From Halostagnicola sp. A-GB9-2 (GTDB lineage: Archaea > Halobacteriota > Halobacteria > Halobacteriales > Natrialbaceae): DNA of 64,000 bases. A program made the position numbers and the translations under genes. Below are positions 24,038 to 33,149 of this stretch, one piece after another. The DNA lies in assembly GCF_030068615.1 (NCBI RefSeq), contig NZ_JASJOC010000009.1:1-64000 (forward strand). Reading direction: 5' to 3'. Numbering within the stretch: the stretch's first letter is position 1; each line of letters opens with the position of its first letter. The notes under the pieces are model-generated. The model did no database searches. It worked only from the letters and a program-made list of their open reading frames with translations, and had not been told where the DNA came from.

Positions 24038-27034
24038 ATGGAGTTTTCAGACCTCATCGACGATATCCACGTGCTCGTCGTCGAGGCGGCCGACGGTCCG
24101 GATAACGATGCGCGTTCGCTCGAGTCGACGCTCGAGAGCGTCGCCGGTGACGTGCCCGTCGAAACCGTCTCGGTCACCCGCGTGGGAACGGTCGCGGATG
24201 CGCTAGAGTGCGTCGAGACGGCAACGACCGAACTCGGCCCCGCTCCCGGAGCTGATCTCGCCCCCGGCGATATCGATTGTATACTTGCCGCCGCAGAACT
24301 TCCCGACGGAACTGGAGTGGAGTTACTCGAGCGGTTGCAACCCGATCGGTCGACGGCACCGGTTATCCTCTCGCCGTCCGAGGGCTCCGAAACGCTGGCG
24401 AGTGCGGCGATCGGTGCCGGCGTTGCCGAATACGTTCCGCGCTCACAATCCGTCGACGAACTTCCCGCGGCCCTCGAGCGAGTGATCGATCGCGAGTCCA
24501 CGCGTCGCCACGCCCGGGCGTCCCGACGCCGCTTCAGGACCATCTTCGACGACCCGGAGACGTACGCCTGGGAACTCACCCTTGACGGGACCGTTGCTCG
24601 AACGAATACGGCCGCACTCGAGGCGATCGATGCGGACCACGCCGAGGTTCGCGGACGGCCGTTCCAGACGACTCCGTGGTGGCGAGTGCAAGACCGCGAA
24701 TCGATCGAAACGGCGTTCGAACGAGCCGCGTCGGGCGAGGTGGTCGAGCGTGAACTGCTCAGTCAGTACAGCGGTGACGGAGCCGACGACGCAACGGACG
24801 CCACGAAACGGGTACTCGAGGTGACGCTTCGCCCCGTTCGCGACGACTCGGGAGCCGTCGTTTCGATAGTTGCCGAGGGAAACGACGTTACCGACCGTAT
24901 CGAACTCGAGAAGGAACTGCGCGAGTCCGAGGAGCTCCATCGAGTGACGCTCAACCACATGACCGATACGGTCCTCATAACGGACGAGTCCGGTGAGTTC
25001 ACGTACGTCTGTCCGAACGTCCACTTCATCTTCGGTTACACCGACGACGAGATTCACGAGATGGGATCGATCGAGGAACTGCTCGGCCCCGATCTGTTCG
25101 ACCGCGAGGAACTCGCGGCCGACGGCGTGTTGACGAACATCGAGTGTACGGCGACGGACAAGAACGGCGACGAACACGCGCTGTTGGTCAACGTTCGCGA
25201 AGTCTCGATTCAGGACGGGACGCTCCTCTACAGCTGTCGCGATATCACCACCCGAAAGCGTCGAGAAGAGGCGCTGACGGCACTGCATAGAACTTCCAGA
25301 CGACTGCTACTGGCGGAAACGCGGGACGAAATCGCCGACATCGTCGTCGAGGATGCCGTCGACGTGCTCGATCTCGAGGCCAACGCCGCGTACCTGTTCG
25401 ATACCGACGAGAGCGCCATCCGACCGGTAGCCGCGACGAAGGAAATGGAGCGCGCGCAGGGCTCGCTCTCCGAACATCGGGCGACGGCCGATTCGATCGT
25501 GGGCCACGCCTTCGTCGAGGGCGAGCGACGGTTTTTCGACGACGTTCGCGAGTCGGAACTGTTGTCGAACGGGGACACGAAGCTTCGCCGCTGTGCGTAC
25601 GTTCCGCTGGGGGAAAACGGCGTCTTCGTCACCGGATCGACGGCCGAGGGAGGGTTCGACGACGTCACTCGAGAGGTGATCGACCTACTCGCGACGACGG
25701 CTGAAGCGGCGCTCGATCGGATCGAGCGCGAGTCTGCGCTCTACGAACAGGAGCGCGAGCTAAAAGATCGAAATCAGCGGTTGACGCGACTCAACCGGAT
25801 CAACGAACTCATTCGAGAGATCGATCAGGCCATGGTTCAGGCCGAGACCCGCGACGAAATCGAAGCGGCTGTCTGCGACCGACTGACGAGCGCGGATCGG
25901 TTCTCCTTCGCCTGGATCGGTGAACTGGACCCCGACGGAACGCGCCTCGAGGCGCGTACACACGACGGCGAGAATCGCGGCTACCTCGATACCGTCACCG
26001 GCCCCGTCGACGGGCAAACGGGAGAACCGGCCAGCGACACCGCACAGTCGGGGACCGTCGCGGTCGTCTCGAACGTCGCAGAGGGGATCCACGAGGAACC
26101 CTGGCGCAAACAGGCGCTCTCCCAGGAGTTCCAGTCCGCGATCAGCGTCCCGCTTTCCTACGACGAGTTCTCCTATGGCGTGCTCGCGGTCTACGCGGAC
26201 CGTTCGGCCGCGTTCGACGAAGTGTCCCGCGCCGTCTTCGAGGAACTGGGCGAAACGATCGCGTCGGCGATCGCCGCCGTCGAACGCAAAAACGCGCTAC
26301 TGACCGTCTCGAGTACGCGCCTCGATCTCGAGGTTGACGACGAGACGTTCGTGTTTCAGCAGCTGGCCAGCCGGGCAAATTGCGAGGTGGCGTTCGACGG
26401 CGGCGTCCGTCAGCACGAGGATGGCTCCGTCGTCTCCGTCTTCGCTTCGATCGACGGCGCTCCGGTCGAGGATGTCGCAGCCGCCGCCGAGGATCTCGTC
26501 TCGGTCGACGACGTGCAGGTTGTCAGCGGCGGTGTCGGCGCGGGCGAATCGTCCGGCCCTGAAGCGCAGGGAGGCGGATCGATCCTCCTCGAGCTTTCGA
26601 TGCCGTTTCTCGCCCTGCGACTCGCGGACCATGGCGTCGTCCTTCGACGGGTACGGGCGACGCCGACCGGTTCGCGGATCGTCGTCGACGTCCCGAACAA
26701 CGTCGATGCGAGAGCGCCGACCCGAATGGTGACGAACAGCTTCGAGTCGGTCGAACTTCGTTCGAAGCAACCCGTCGAACGGACGTCCGCGGGCGACCTG
26801 CGAACGGAACTGCTCGAGGAGTTGACCGAGCGACAGCTCGAAGTCGTCCGGATGGCCTACCACGGCGGGTTTTTCGAATCGCCGCGCGAGCAAACGGGCG
26901 AGGAGATCGCCGACTCGCTCGATATCTCCCCGGCTGCGTTTTACGGACACAACCGAACCGTCCAGCGAAAACTGTTCTCGCTCCTGTTCGACGAAATCGG
27001 CCTCCCGGCGACGGGAACACCTGGGGTTGAATAG
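24038..27034 (+). CDS. Bat-type multi-domain sensor/transcription regulator (PAS-GAF-HTH_10)
   Basis: 998 residues. Residues 1-155 are a degenerate receiver-like domain: the phosphoacceptor region reads DIDCILAAAELPDGTGVELLE with no clear Asp. PAS domains follow at about 160-290 and 295-410, and GAF domains at about 420-565 and 595-745. A bacterio-opsin-activator domain lies at about 760-900, and an HTH_10 DNA-binding domain at about 925-985 (LTERQLEVVRMAYHGGFFESPRE). No histidine-kinase domain. This is a one-component regulator of the bacterio-opsin activator (Bat) family, probably responding to redox, light or small ligands. Target genes are unknown; the crt cluster 5 kb upstream is a natural suspect because Bat regulates crtB in Halobacterium. 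Confidence 0.88.
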   Translation: MEFSDLIDDIHVLVVEAADGPDNDARSLESTLESVAGDVPVETVSVTRVGTVADALECVETATTELGPAPGADLAPGDIDCILAAAELPDGTGVELLERLQPDRSTAPVILSPSEGSETLASAAIGAGVAEYVPRSQSVDELPAALERVIDRESTRRHARASRRRFRTIFDDPETYAWELTLDGTVARTNTAALEAIDADHAEVRGRPFQTTPWWRVQDRESIETAFERAASGEVVERELLSQYSGDGADDATDATKRVLEVTLRPVRDDSGAVVSIVAEGNDVTDRIELEKELRESEELHRVTLNHMTDTVLITDESGEFTYVCPNVHFIFGYTDDEIHEMGSIEELLGPDLFDREELAADGVLTNIECTATDKNGDEHALLVNVREVSIQDGTLLYSCRDITTRKRREEALTALHRTSRRLLLAETRDEIADIVVEDAVDVLDLEANAAYLFDTDESAIRPVAATKEMERAQGSLSEHRATADSIVGHAFVEGERRFFDDVRESELLSNGDTKLRRCAYVPLGENGVFVTGSTAEGGFDDVTREVIDLLATTAEAALDRIERESALYEQERELKDRNQRLTRLNRINELIREIDQAMVQAETRDEIEAAVCDRLTSADRFSFAWIGELDPDGTRLEARTHDGENRGYLDTVTGPVDGQTGEPASDTAQSGTVAVVSNVAEGIHEEPWRKQALSQEFQSAISVPLSYDEFSYGVLAVYADRSAAFDEVSRAVFEELGETIASAIAAVERKNALLTVSSTRLDLEVDDETFVFQQLASRANCEVAFDGGVRQHEDGSVVSVFASIDGAPVEDVAAAAEDLVSVDDVQVVSGGVGAGESSGPEAQGGGSILLELSMPFLALRLADHGVVLRRVRATPTGSRIVVDVPNNVDARAPTRMVTNSFESVELRSKQPVERTSAGDLRTELLEELTERQLEVVRMAYHGGFFESPREQTGEEIADSLDISPAAFYGHNRTVQRKLFSLLFDEIGLPATGTPGVE

Positions 27035-27093
27035 TGAACCCCCACCGGGAAGTTGTGCTAGTAATATAACGGATACTGTTATCCTAATATCCC

Positions 27094-27103
27094 TATTATA
27101 ATT
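27094..27103 (+). promoter_or_regulatory. TATA-like box of the zinc-ribbon/gdh operon
   Basis: TATTATAATT about 45-53 bp upstream of the ATG at 27147, in an AT-rich 110-bp gap after the Bat-type gene. Confidence 0.5.
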
Positions 27104-27146
27104 CTGTACGGACGAACGCCGCGTCTCCGGTTCGTCAGTGATACCT

Positions 27147-27287
27147 ATGAAAGACGTAACTACAGATCCCGACGAGGAATCGACCTACGAGTGTTTCGCC
27201 TGCGGTGCGGTCGCCCGAGCGACGTCCCCGATCGATTGTCCGGAGTGTGGCGCCGAGATGCGGAATCGAGAGATCCCGATCGAGTAA
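27147..27287 (+). CDS. Rubrerythrin-like zinc-ribbon mini-protein
   Basis: 46 residues, too short for many gene finders. Two CxxC pairs (CFAC and CPEC) about 15 residues apart form a rubredoxin-like or rubrerythrin-like knuckle; the end is AEMRNREIPIE. It stops 3 bp before the glutamate dehydrogenase start, so the two are co-transcribed. The same pairing with gdhB is familiar in other haloarchaea. Function unknown; a redox or metal partner of the enzyme is possible (inference). Confidence 0.8.
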   Translation: MKDVTTDPDEESTYECFACGAVARATSPIDCPECGAEMRNREIPIE

Positions 27288-27290
27288 CTC

Positions 27291-28583
27291 ATGTCCTCGG
27301 ACCTTTCATCCGAGCCGCCTCGAGCGCAAGCGGCCGCGAACGAGCCGGAAACGGCGCTCGAGACGGCCAGACGACAACTCGCTCGTGCCGGCTCACAGCT
27401 CGAGATTACCGACGACGTACTCGAGCGGTTGAACCACCCCGCGAAAGTAACCGAGGTCACCGTCCCGGTCGAACGAGACGATGGGAGCGTCGACGTTTTC
27501 ACCGGCTACCGAGCCCAGCACGACAGCGTTCGGGGGCCGTACAAGGGCGGCCTGCGATTTCACCCTGACGTCACTCGAGACGAGTGCGTCGGGCTCTCGA
27601 TGTGGATGACCTGGAAGTGCGCCGTGATGGACCTCCCCTTCGGCGGCGCTAAAGGCGGCGTCGTCGTCGATCCCAAATCGTTAAGCGAGGACGAACGCGA
27701 GCGACTGACCCGCCGGTTCACACAGGAGATCCGGGACGTAATCGGCCCGACGCGGGACATTCCGGCCCCCGACATGGGGACCGACTCGCAGGCGATGGCC
27801 TGGATTATGGACGCCTACAGCATGCAACAGGGCGAGACCATCCCCGGCGTCGTCACAGGAAAGCCGCCCGCGGTCGGCGGCAGCTACGGCCGCGAAGAAG
27901 CGCCCGGACGCAGCGTCGCCATCATCACTCGAGAAACCTGCGAGTACTACGACTCCCCGCTCGAGGACACGACGGTCGCCGTCCAGGGATTCGGTAGCGT
28001 CGGCGCGAACGCCGCCCGCCAGCTCGAGGAGTGGGGCGCGACCGTCGTCGCGATCAGCGACGTCAACGGCGCGATTTACGAACCCGACGGGATCGATGTG
28101 GCGTCGATTCCGGCTCATAACGAGGAGCCCGAGGCGGTCACCGGCAACGCTGACGACGTCATGCCGAACGAGGAACTGCTCGAGTTAGACGTCGACGTGC
28201 TCGTCCCCGCGGCGGTCGGGAACGTCATCACGGAGGCCAACGCCGACGATATTCAGGCCGATCTGGTCGTCGAGGGCGCGAACGGACCGACGACGTTCGC
28301 CGCCGATGCCATCCTCGCTGAGCGCGGAATTCCGGTCGTCCCCGATATCCTCGCGAACGCGGGCGGCGTAACGGTGAGTTACTTCGAGTGGCTTCAGGAT
28401 ATCAACCGCCGCGCGTGGAGCCCCGAGGAGGTCAACGCCGAACTCGAGGCCGAGATGGTAACCGCCTGGAACGCGGTTCGATCGGAGGTCGAGTCTCGAG
28501 ATGTCAGTTGGCGGGACGGGGCCTACATCGTCGCACTGTCACGGATTTCGGAGGCGCACGAGGCTCGAGGTCTCTGGCCATAA
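27291..28583 (+). CDS. gdhB: Glutamate dehydrogenase (Glu/Leu/Phe/Val dehydrogenase family)
   Basis: 430 residues. It catalyses glutamate + NAD(P) to 2-oxoglutarate + ammonia. The substrate-binding signature [18 protein letters not shown] and the active-site lysine motif [14 protein letters not shown] are intact. The nucleotide-binding domain starts near residue 220 ([21 protein letters not shown]). The C-terminal [19 protein letters not shown] is typical. Haloarchaea carry several paralogues (gdhA1, gdhA2, gdhB); the preceding zinc-ribbon gene points to gdhB. Cofactor preference cannot be read with confidence. Confidence 0.93.
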   Translation: MSSDLSSEPPRAQAAANEPETALETARRQLARAGSQLEITDDVLERLNHPAKVTEVTVPVERDDGSVDVFTGYRAQHDSVRGPYKGGLRFHPDVTRDECVGLSMWMTWKCAVMDLPFGGAKGGVVVDPKSLSEDERERLTRRFTQEIRDVIGPTRDIPAPDMGTDSQAMAWIMDAYSMQQGETIPGVVTGKPPAVGGSYGREEAPGRSVAIITRETCEYYDSPLEDTTVAVQGFGSVGANAARQLEEWGATVVAISDVNGAIYEPDGIDVASIPAHNEEPEAVTGNADDVMPNEELLELDVDVLVPAAVGNVITEANADDIQADLVVEGANGPTTFAADAILAERGIPVVPDILANAGGVTVSYFEWLQDINRRAWSPEEVNAELEAEMVTAWNAVRSEVESRDVSWRDGAYIVALSRISEAHEARGLWP

Positions 28584-28713
28584 TCGCGGCCGCGTACCGA
28601 ACTGAGCGGGGCTTTGAATTCCAGACTCGTCCGTTCCGGCGACCAACCAGTCGCAGAACCACCCACTTACTGACACGACAGCTTTTTGGCTCCGTACCCG
28701 AGCATGGTTGCTA

Positions 28714-29010
28714 ATGACGCTTGCAGACCGTATCGCTACCTTTCGGGCGACTCTCGAGGAGTGGCTCCGCGGACTTTATCACGGCATGCTCTCTCACCCG
28801 GCCTACGAGAAGATTGAGGCCGAAGCCGAGGATCTCGAGGACGAGTTCATGCTGTCGTGTTTCCCGGACGCCTTTGGCGTTCCGTCGCCTGTCTCGTACT
28901 ACACGGCCGAACTACTGCCGTACCTCGAGGACGAGTTCGAGGCCTGGGAGCGTCGACTCTGGGATCGGGCATCGCTCGTCGAACGAAAAGGGCGACAGTA
29001 CCACTTCTGA
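28714..29010 (+). CDS. Conserved haloarchaeal protein coupled to the ArsA/Get3 gene
   Basis: 98 residues from ATG 28714. Soluble, acidic, helical (LEEWLRGLYHGMLSHPAYEKI, then LPYLEDEFEAWERRLWDR), ending in VERKGRQYHF. The stop overlaps the start of the next gene (TGATG), so the two are translationally coupled and probably functionally linked. No family function is known; it could be an adaptor for the ATPase (inference). Confidence 0.75.
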   Translation: MTLADRIATFRATLEEWLRGLYHGMLSHPAYEKIEAEAEDLEDEFMLSCFPDAFGVPSPVSYYTAELLPYLEDEFEAWERRLWDRASLVERKGRQYHF

Positions 29011-29981
29011 TGGACCGGTACGTCTTCTTCGGCGGGAAAGGCGGCGTCGGGAAAACGACCGTTTCCGCCGCCTACGCCTACAAGTGCGCCGAGGCCGGTC
29101 TCGAGACGCTGGTCGTCTCGACCGATCCGGCCCACTCCGTAGGGGATCTCTTCGACCAGCAGTTCGGTGACGACCCGCGGCCCGTCGAGGGCGTCGAGGG
29201 CCTCCACGCCCTCGAGATTGATCCCGAGCAGGAGGTTTCTGAGCACCTGACACAGGTCAAGCGAAACCTCTCCCAGCAGGTTTCAGCGGCGATGGTCAAC
29301 GACATCGACAGACAGATCGAGATGGCCCACGGCACCCCCGGCGCCTACGAGGCGGCGCTGTTCGATCGGTTCGTCGACGTTATGGAGAGCAGCGAGGCGT
29401 ACGATCGGGTTGTCTTCGACACCTCGCCGACCGGCGGCACGCTCCGATTGCTCTCGCTCCCGGACTACCTCGAGGGATGGATCGATCGCCTGATGGCCAA
29501 GCGTCGGCAGAGCATCGACCTCTTCGAGAAGGCGGCGATCGGGAATCAGGAGCCACGTCGGGTGATGGACGGCGACCCCGTACTCGCCCACCTGCAGGAC
29601 CGAAAGGAGTTCTTCGAGACCGCGGGCGAGACGCTCCGAAACGACGCTTCGTTTTTCCTGGTGTTCAACCCCGATTCGCTCTCGATTCGGGAGACGAGCC
29701 GAGCGATCGACGACCTCGCCGAGCAGGGCCTCGAGGTTCGCGGACTGATCGCGAACAGGCTCACTCCCGAGCCGGATCCCGAAGAGGATGGTCGGGGAGC
29801 CCGATACCTTCGCGATCGGGTCGAGACGGAAACCAACCGACTCGAGACGGCCGCGGAGGAGCTATCACCGCCGGTCGTCGCCGAAATCGAGACGCAGGTC
29901 GAGGAGATCAAAGGTGATCGGCTCGCCCGAGTCGCCGAGGCGCTCGAGATCGACGTACCCCCTTACAAAAATAGCGACTAG
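29010..29981 (+). CDS. ArsA/Get3-family ATPase
   Basis: 323 residues, start fixed by the overlapping TGATG. Deviant P-loop FFGGKGGVGKTTV (Lys10 and Lys15), switch I STDPAHSVGDLFDQ, switch II DTSPTGGTLRLLSLP, and adenine-binding NRLTPEP late in the protein. These are the signatures of the ArsA/TRC40/Get3 family. Only one cysteine is visible and no metalloid-binding cysteine triad, arguing against arsenite pumping and for a Get3-like tail-anchored-protein or other targeting role. It is a single-domain (dimer-type) form. Confidence 0.88.
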   Translation: MDRYVFFGGKGGVGKTTVSAAYAYKCAEAGLETLVVSTDPAHSVGDLFDQQFGDDPRPVEGVEGLHALEIDPEQEVSEHLTQVKRNLSQQVSAAMVNDIDRQIEMAHGTPGAYEAALFDRFVDVMESSEAYDRVVFDTSPTGGTLRLLSLPDYLEGWIDRLMAKRRQSIDLFEKAAIGNQEPRRVMDGDPVLAHLQDRKEFFETAGETLRNDASFFLVFNPDSLSIRETSRAIDDLAEQGLEVRGLIANRLTPEPDPEEDGRGARYLRDRVETETNRLETAAEELSPPVVAEIETQVEEIKGDRLARVAEALEIDVPPYKNSD

Positions 29982-30043
29982 TTGTTTCGTTTTGGACGTT
30001 TTCCCCTGAATAGTGGCGCAACTCTACCACTCGCTGTTACCAT

Positions 30044-30062
30044 CCCACATGATTTATGTGGG
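30044..30062. promoter_or_regulatory. Inverted repeat upstream of cstA
   Basis: CCCACAT-GATTT-ATGTGGG, perfect 7-bp arms, ending 28 bp before the cstA ATG. An AT-rich ATAAAATAA and a Shine-Dalgarno-like GGGAGGG (30075-30081) follow. It may be an operator, a leader hairpin, or the terminator of the upstream ATPase gene. Confidence 0.45.
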
Positions 30063-30090
30063 CATAAAATAATCGGGAGGGTAGACACTT

Positions 30091-31938
30091 ATGACAGGGG
30101 TAATTTGGATCGTCGCCACTATAGTCACTCTCTTTACGATTGGCTATATCGGGTACGGGCGATACCTCGAGCGATTCGTCGAACTCGACGACTCGCGCGA
30201 GACGCCCGCACACAAGTATCAAGATGGACAAGAGTACGTCCCGGCGAAGAAACCGGTCTTGCTGGGACACCACTTCTCGAGCATTGCAGGGGGCGCGCCG
30301 ATCGCCGGTCCGATCACAGCGGCGCTCGTCTGGGGTTGGGTCCCGGCCATGCTCTGGGTTGCGATCGGGAACCCGCTGATGGGGGCCGTTCACGACTTCA
30401 TGTCCCTGTCCTCGAGCGTTCGCCATGAGGGGAAATCGATCGGGTACGTGATCGGCCAGTACGTGGGCGAGCGGGGGAAGAACATGTTCCTCTGGTTTGC
30501 TTTCCTGGTGATCATCCTTGTCGTGGCTGTCTTCTCCCTGCTGGTCGCGATCATCCTCGACGCGTATCCGCAGGCGGCGACCGCGAGTATTCTGTACATC
30601 TTCCTCGCGCTTTTGGCTGGCGTCTGGCTCTATCAGCTCGACCTTCCGTTCGTTGCCGGGACGATCGTTTTCGTCGCTGGCGTGTTCGCCAGCGTCTTCG
30701 TCGGGATGGAGTTCCCGATCGCGTTGTTCGAATCCGCCGGGATGCCCGAGAACACGTTCGTTCTCTTGCCAGGTGACGGAATGTGGGTCCCCGGTGCCGC
30801 AGTATTCGACAGCGGGAACGTCGCCGCGTGGATAATCGTCTCGCTCGGCTACGCGTTCGTCGCGAGTATCCTCCCCGTCTGGGTGTTGTTGCAGCCGCGT
30901 GACTACCTCTCTTCGTTCCTGCTTTACTTCGGTGTCGGCGGGGCGTTACTGGCGGTCGTCGTCGGCACCGCACTCGGAACGCCCGACGAGTCCCTGACGA
31001 TCGAACTCCCCGCTTACACCGGGTTCTTCGGCGGGGAACTCGTCGGCGAAGCGATGCCCCTGTTCCCGCTTTTGTTTATCACGATCGCCTGTGGGACGAT
31101 CAGCGGATTCCACTCGCTGGTCTCCTCGGGAACCACGGCGAAACAGCTCAACAAGGAGAGCGACGCCCGCCTGATCGGCTACGGCGGCATGCTCGCGGAA
31201 GGATTACTCGCAGCGACGGCGCTCGCCGCTGTTTCGGTCATCGCGATCACCGATGTCGACGATATCGGCGGTATCGCTGCTGCGCTCCCGAACTTCGCCG
31301 AAGGCGGTGGGCTCCTCCTCACGGGACTCAACATTCCGATTCAGTACGGTGAGGTGTTCATGGCGCTCGTCTTCGTGAGCTTCCTGCTGACCAGTCTCGA
31401 CACCGGACTTCGGCTCGGCCGGTACATGGTCGAGGAACTGATCGCGACGCCCGACTCCTCGGCACAGGAGGTCGTCAAGAACAAGTACGTCAACACGGCG
31501 ATTGCGACGCTGGCCGCGTTTTTGCTCGTCTCGAGCGGCCAGTGGGAGGAACTCTGGCCGCTGTTCGGCGGCGCGAACCAGTTGCTCGCCGCGTTGGCGC
31601 TGTTGACGGCGACCATCTGGCTCGCCAACTGGAAGGACTCGAAACAGCTGTTGAGCACGGGTATTCCGGTCGTCGTGATGATATTCATCACGATTCTCGG
31701 ACTCCTGTGGCTCGCCCTCTACGAGAACCTGTATATGGGTCTGCTTAACTCGGAGTGGATGGCCGAAGCCTCGCTCTTAGAGCAGGTCTCGAGCGGACTC
31801 CGGATGCTACTCGCGTTCATCCTAATCTGGCTCGCGATCGCGATCATCAGACTGGGCTGGTCGAACCTTCAGGAGAATCGAGATAACCTGCTCTCGACGG
31901 ACGAACCGACCAGCGCGACGGGCGAAGACGACGACTAA
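30091..31938 (+). CDS. cstA: Carbon starvation protein A (CstA) family transporter
   Basis: 615-residue membrane protein with about 16 hydrophobic segments. Family hallmarks: GHHFSSIAGGAPIAGPITAA, GNPLMGAVHDFMSL, and later FHSLVSSGTTAKQLNKESDA and TSLDTGLRLGRYMVEEL. CstA/CstA-like proteins import peptides or pyruvate in bacteria; the substrate in haloarchaea is unknown. Preceded by an inverted repeat and a good ribosome-binding sequence (GGGAGGG), which is unusual here because many haloarchaeal mRNAs are leaderless. Confidence 0.93.
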   Translation: MTGVIWIVATIVTLFTIGYIGYGRYLERFVELDDSRETPAHKYQDGQEYVPAKKPVLLGHHFSSIAGGAPIAGPITAALVWGWVPAMLWVAIGNPLMGAVHDFMSLSSSVRHEGKSIGYVIGQYVGERGKNMFLWFAFLVIILVVAVFSLLVAIILDAYPQAATASILYIFLALLAGVWLYQLDLPFVAGTIVFVAGVFASVFVGMEFPIALFESAGMPENTFVLLPGDGMWVPGAAVFDSGNVAAWIIVSLGYAFVASILPVWVLLQPRDYLSSFLLYFGVGGALLAVVVGTALGTPDESLTIELPAYTGFFGGELVGEAMPLFPLLFITIACGTISGFHSLVSSGTTAKQLNKESDARLIGYGGMLAEGLLAATALAAVSVIAITDVDDIGGIAAALPNFAEGGGLLLTGLNIPIQYGEVFMALVFVSFLLTSLDTGLRLGRYMVEELIATPDSSAQEVVKNKYVNTAIATLAAFLLVSSGQWEELWPLFGGANQLLAALALLTATIWLANWKDSKQLLSTGIPVVVMIFITILGLLWLALYENLYMGLLNSEWMAEASLLEQVSSGLRMLLAFILIWLAIAIIRLGWSNLQENRDNLLSTDEPTSATGEDDD

Positions 31939-31958
31939 CTCCGACGCGACTCGAACGA

Positions 31959-32684
31959 CTACAGAAACAGCGCCGACCGAACTCGGCTAACTAATCCGCG
32001 CTTTTTCTCGATGGGACCCCACAGCGAGAATGCACCGCTGATTTCGGTTCGATCGCTCGCAACGATATCCTCTTCGGCGGGTGCAACCACGCAGAGGTGA
32101 ACCTCGTAGTGGCCGTGATAGCCGTACTTCAGGAGCGTTCGATCCGAGAATCCCTCGACGAACGAGCGAACGTCAGTCGGAATCTCGGGGGTGACGAGCA
32201 CGAACGTAAATTCCGTTGCGCGATGTTCGTCGCTCGGGTCGACCCGTTCGTCGGCCAGTTCGTGGCCGAATTCGACCAGTCGCTCGAGGTCGGCGACCGT
32301 CACGCTCGAGCGTCGGTCGCCATAGAGGAACTCGCGCATGTGGTGGTTCGCATACTGCACCGAGGGGTGAAACAGGTGTTTGCTGCTCTCGACGCGGAGT
32401 TCGCCGTAGAGGTCGAAGGACTCCCCACGCTCGCGGACTTCCTTCTCGAGGTCGTAGGTGTGCATCAGCCGGTCGCTGACCCGATCGAGGTACTCATCCT
32501 CCCAGACGGGGACGGCTTCGCGGATTTCGGAGGGAAGTTCGTCGAGATCCTCGCCGAACTCCCCGTCGTCGGCCTCGAAGTCGGAGTTTCCTGCCCCCGC
32601 GTTGGTGCAGTCATCGGTGGTCTGTGCTTGGTCTTCTGGTTTCGATTCCCCGTCTTCGGGACTCGTGCCATGTCGTTCACTCAT
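31959..32684 (-). CDS. Conserved haloarchaeal protein, unknown function
   Basis: 241 residues, soluble, convergent with cstA (20-bp gap). The first 55 residues are low-complexity acidic. The rest alternates helices and strands (EYLDRVSDRLMHTYDLEKEV, ATEFTFVLVTPEIPTDVRSFVEGF, LKYGYHGHYEVHLCVVAP). The C-terminal portion ends with basic residues (KKRGLVSRVRSALFL). It resembles no family I can name. The convergent position beside cstA is not evidence of a link. Confidence 0.7.
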   Translation of the reverse strand: MSERHGTSPEDGESKPEDQAQTTDDCTNAGAGNSDFEADDGEFGEDLDELPSEIREAVPVWEDEYLDRVSDRLMHTYDLEKEVRERGESFDLYGELRVESSKHLFHPSVQYANHHMREFLYGDRRSSVTVADLERLVEFGHELADERVDPSDEHRATEFTFVLVTPEIPTDVRSFVEGFSDRTLLKYGYHGHYEVHLCVVAPAEEDIVASDRTEISGAFSLWGPIEKKRGLVSRVRSALFL

Positions 32685-32885
32685 CGACCGTCACCATCCG
32701 ACGGTTGCTCGAGTCGATTCGTTGCCCCACGACGGTATCCGCTCATGGTGGGTGATACCACGGAGTCACCAAAAACGCGTCGGCGTGTCGTCGCCCGCCG
32801 TTTTGCCCCGAAACTGTCCCCGCTGGTTGCTGAGTCTACAGGAGGCTTAAGACGAACAAGTTCGTACGACAGACCAGAGTAACCG

Positions 32886-33110
32886 ATGACGGACGAACGA
32901 GAGGCCTGTGGCCGCTGTTCGATGTCGACCGCGGTCGATGTCGCGAACGCGGGCCGGAACGAGGACGAGCGCGCCGCCCGTGACCCCTACGCCGGCGACC
33001 GGATCGAAGTCGACGAGGACGAACTCCGTCTCGTGTCGCCAGCCGCCTGGCTTTCGGGCGTCTCGAGTCGACTCAACAGTGCTGTCGATGCCTTCGTTTG
33101 GAAGCGATAA
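32886..33110 (+). CDS. Small haloarchaeal protein, unknown function
   Basis: 74 acidic residues with a CGRC pair near the N-terminus and an amphipathic C-terminus (PAAWLSGVSSRLNSAVDAFVWKR). Convergent with ychF (39-bp gap). No family is recognised; composition fits the genome. Confidence 0.55.
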   Translation: MTDEREACGRCSMSTAVDVANAGRNEDERAARDPYAGDRIEVDEDELRLVSPAAWLSGVSSRLNSAVDAFVWKR

Positions 33111-33149
33111 CAAACCCGCAGTAAACCGACCCTTCAGTTTTTCGCCACC

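Noticed and set aside
29010-29981. Arsenite pump ATPase ArsA as the specific role
   Set aside because: No metalloid-binding cysteine triad and no arsB/arsR neighbour; left at family level.
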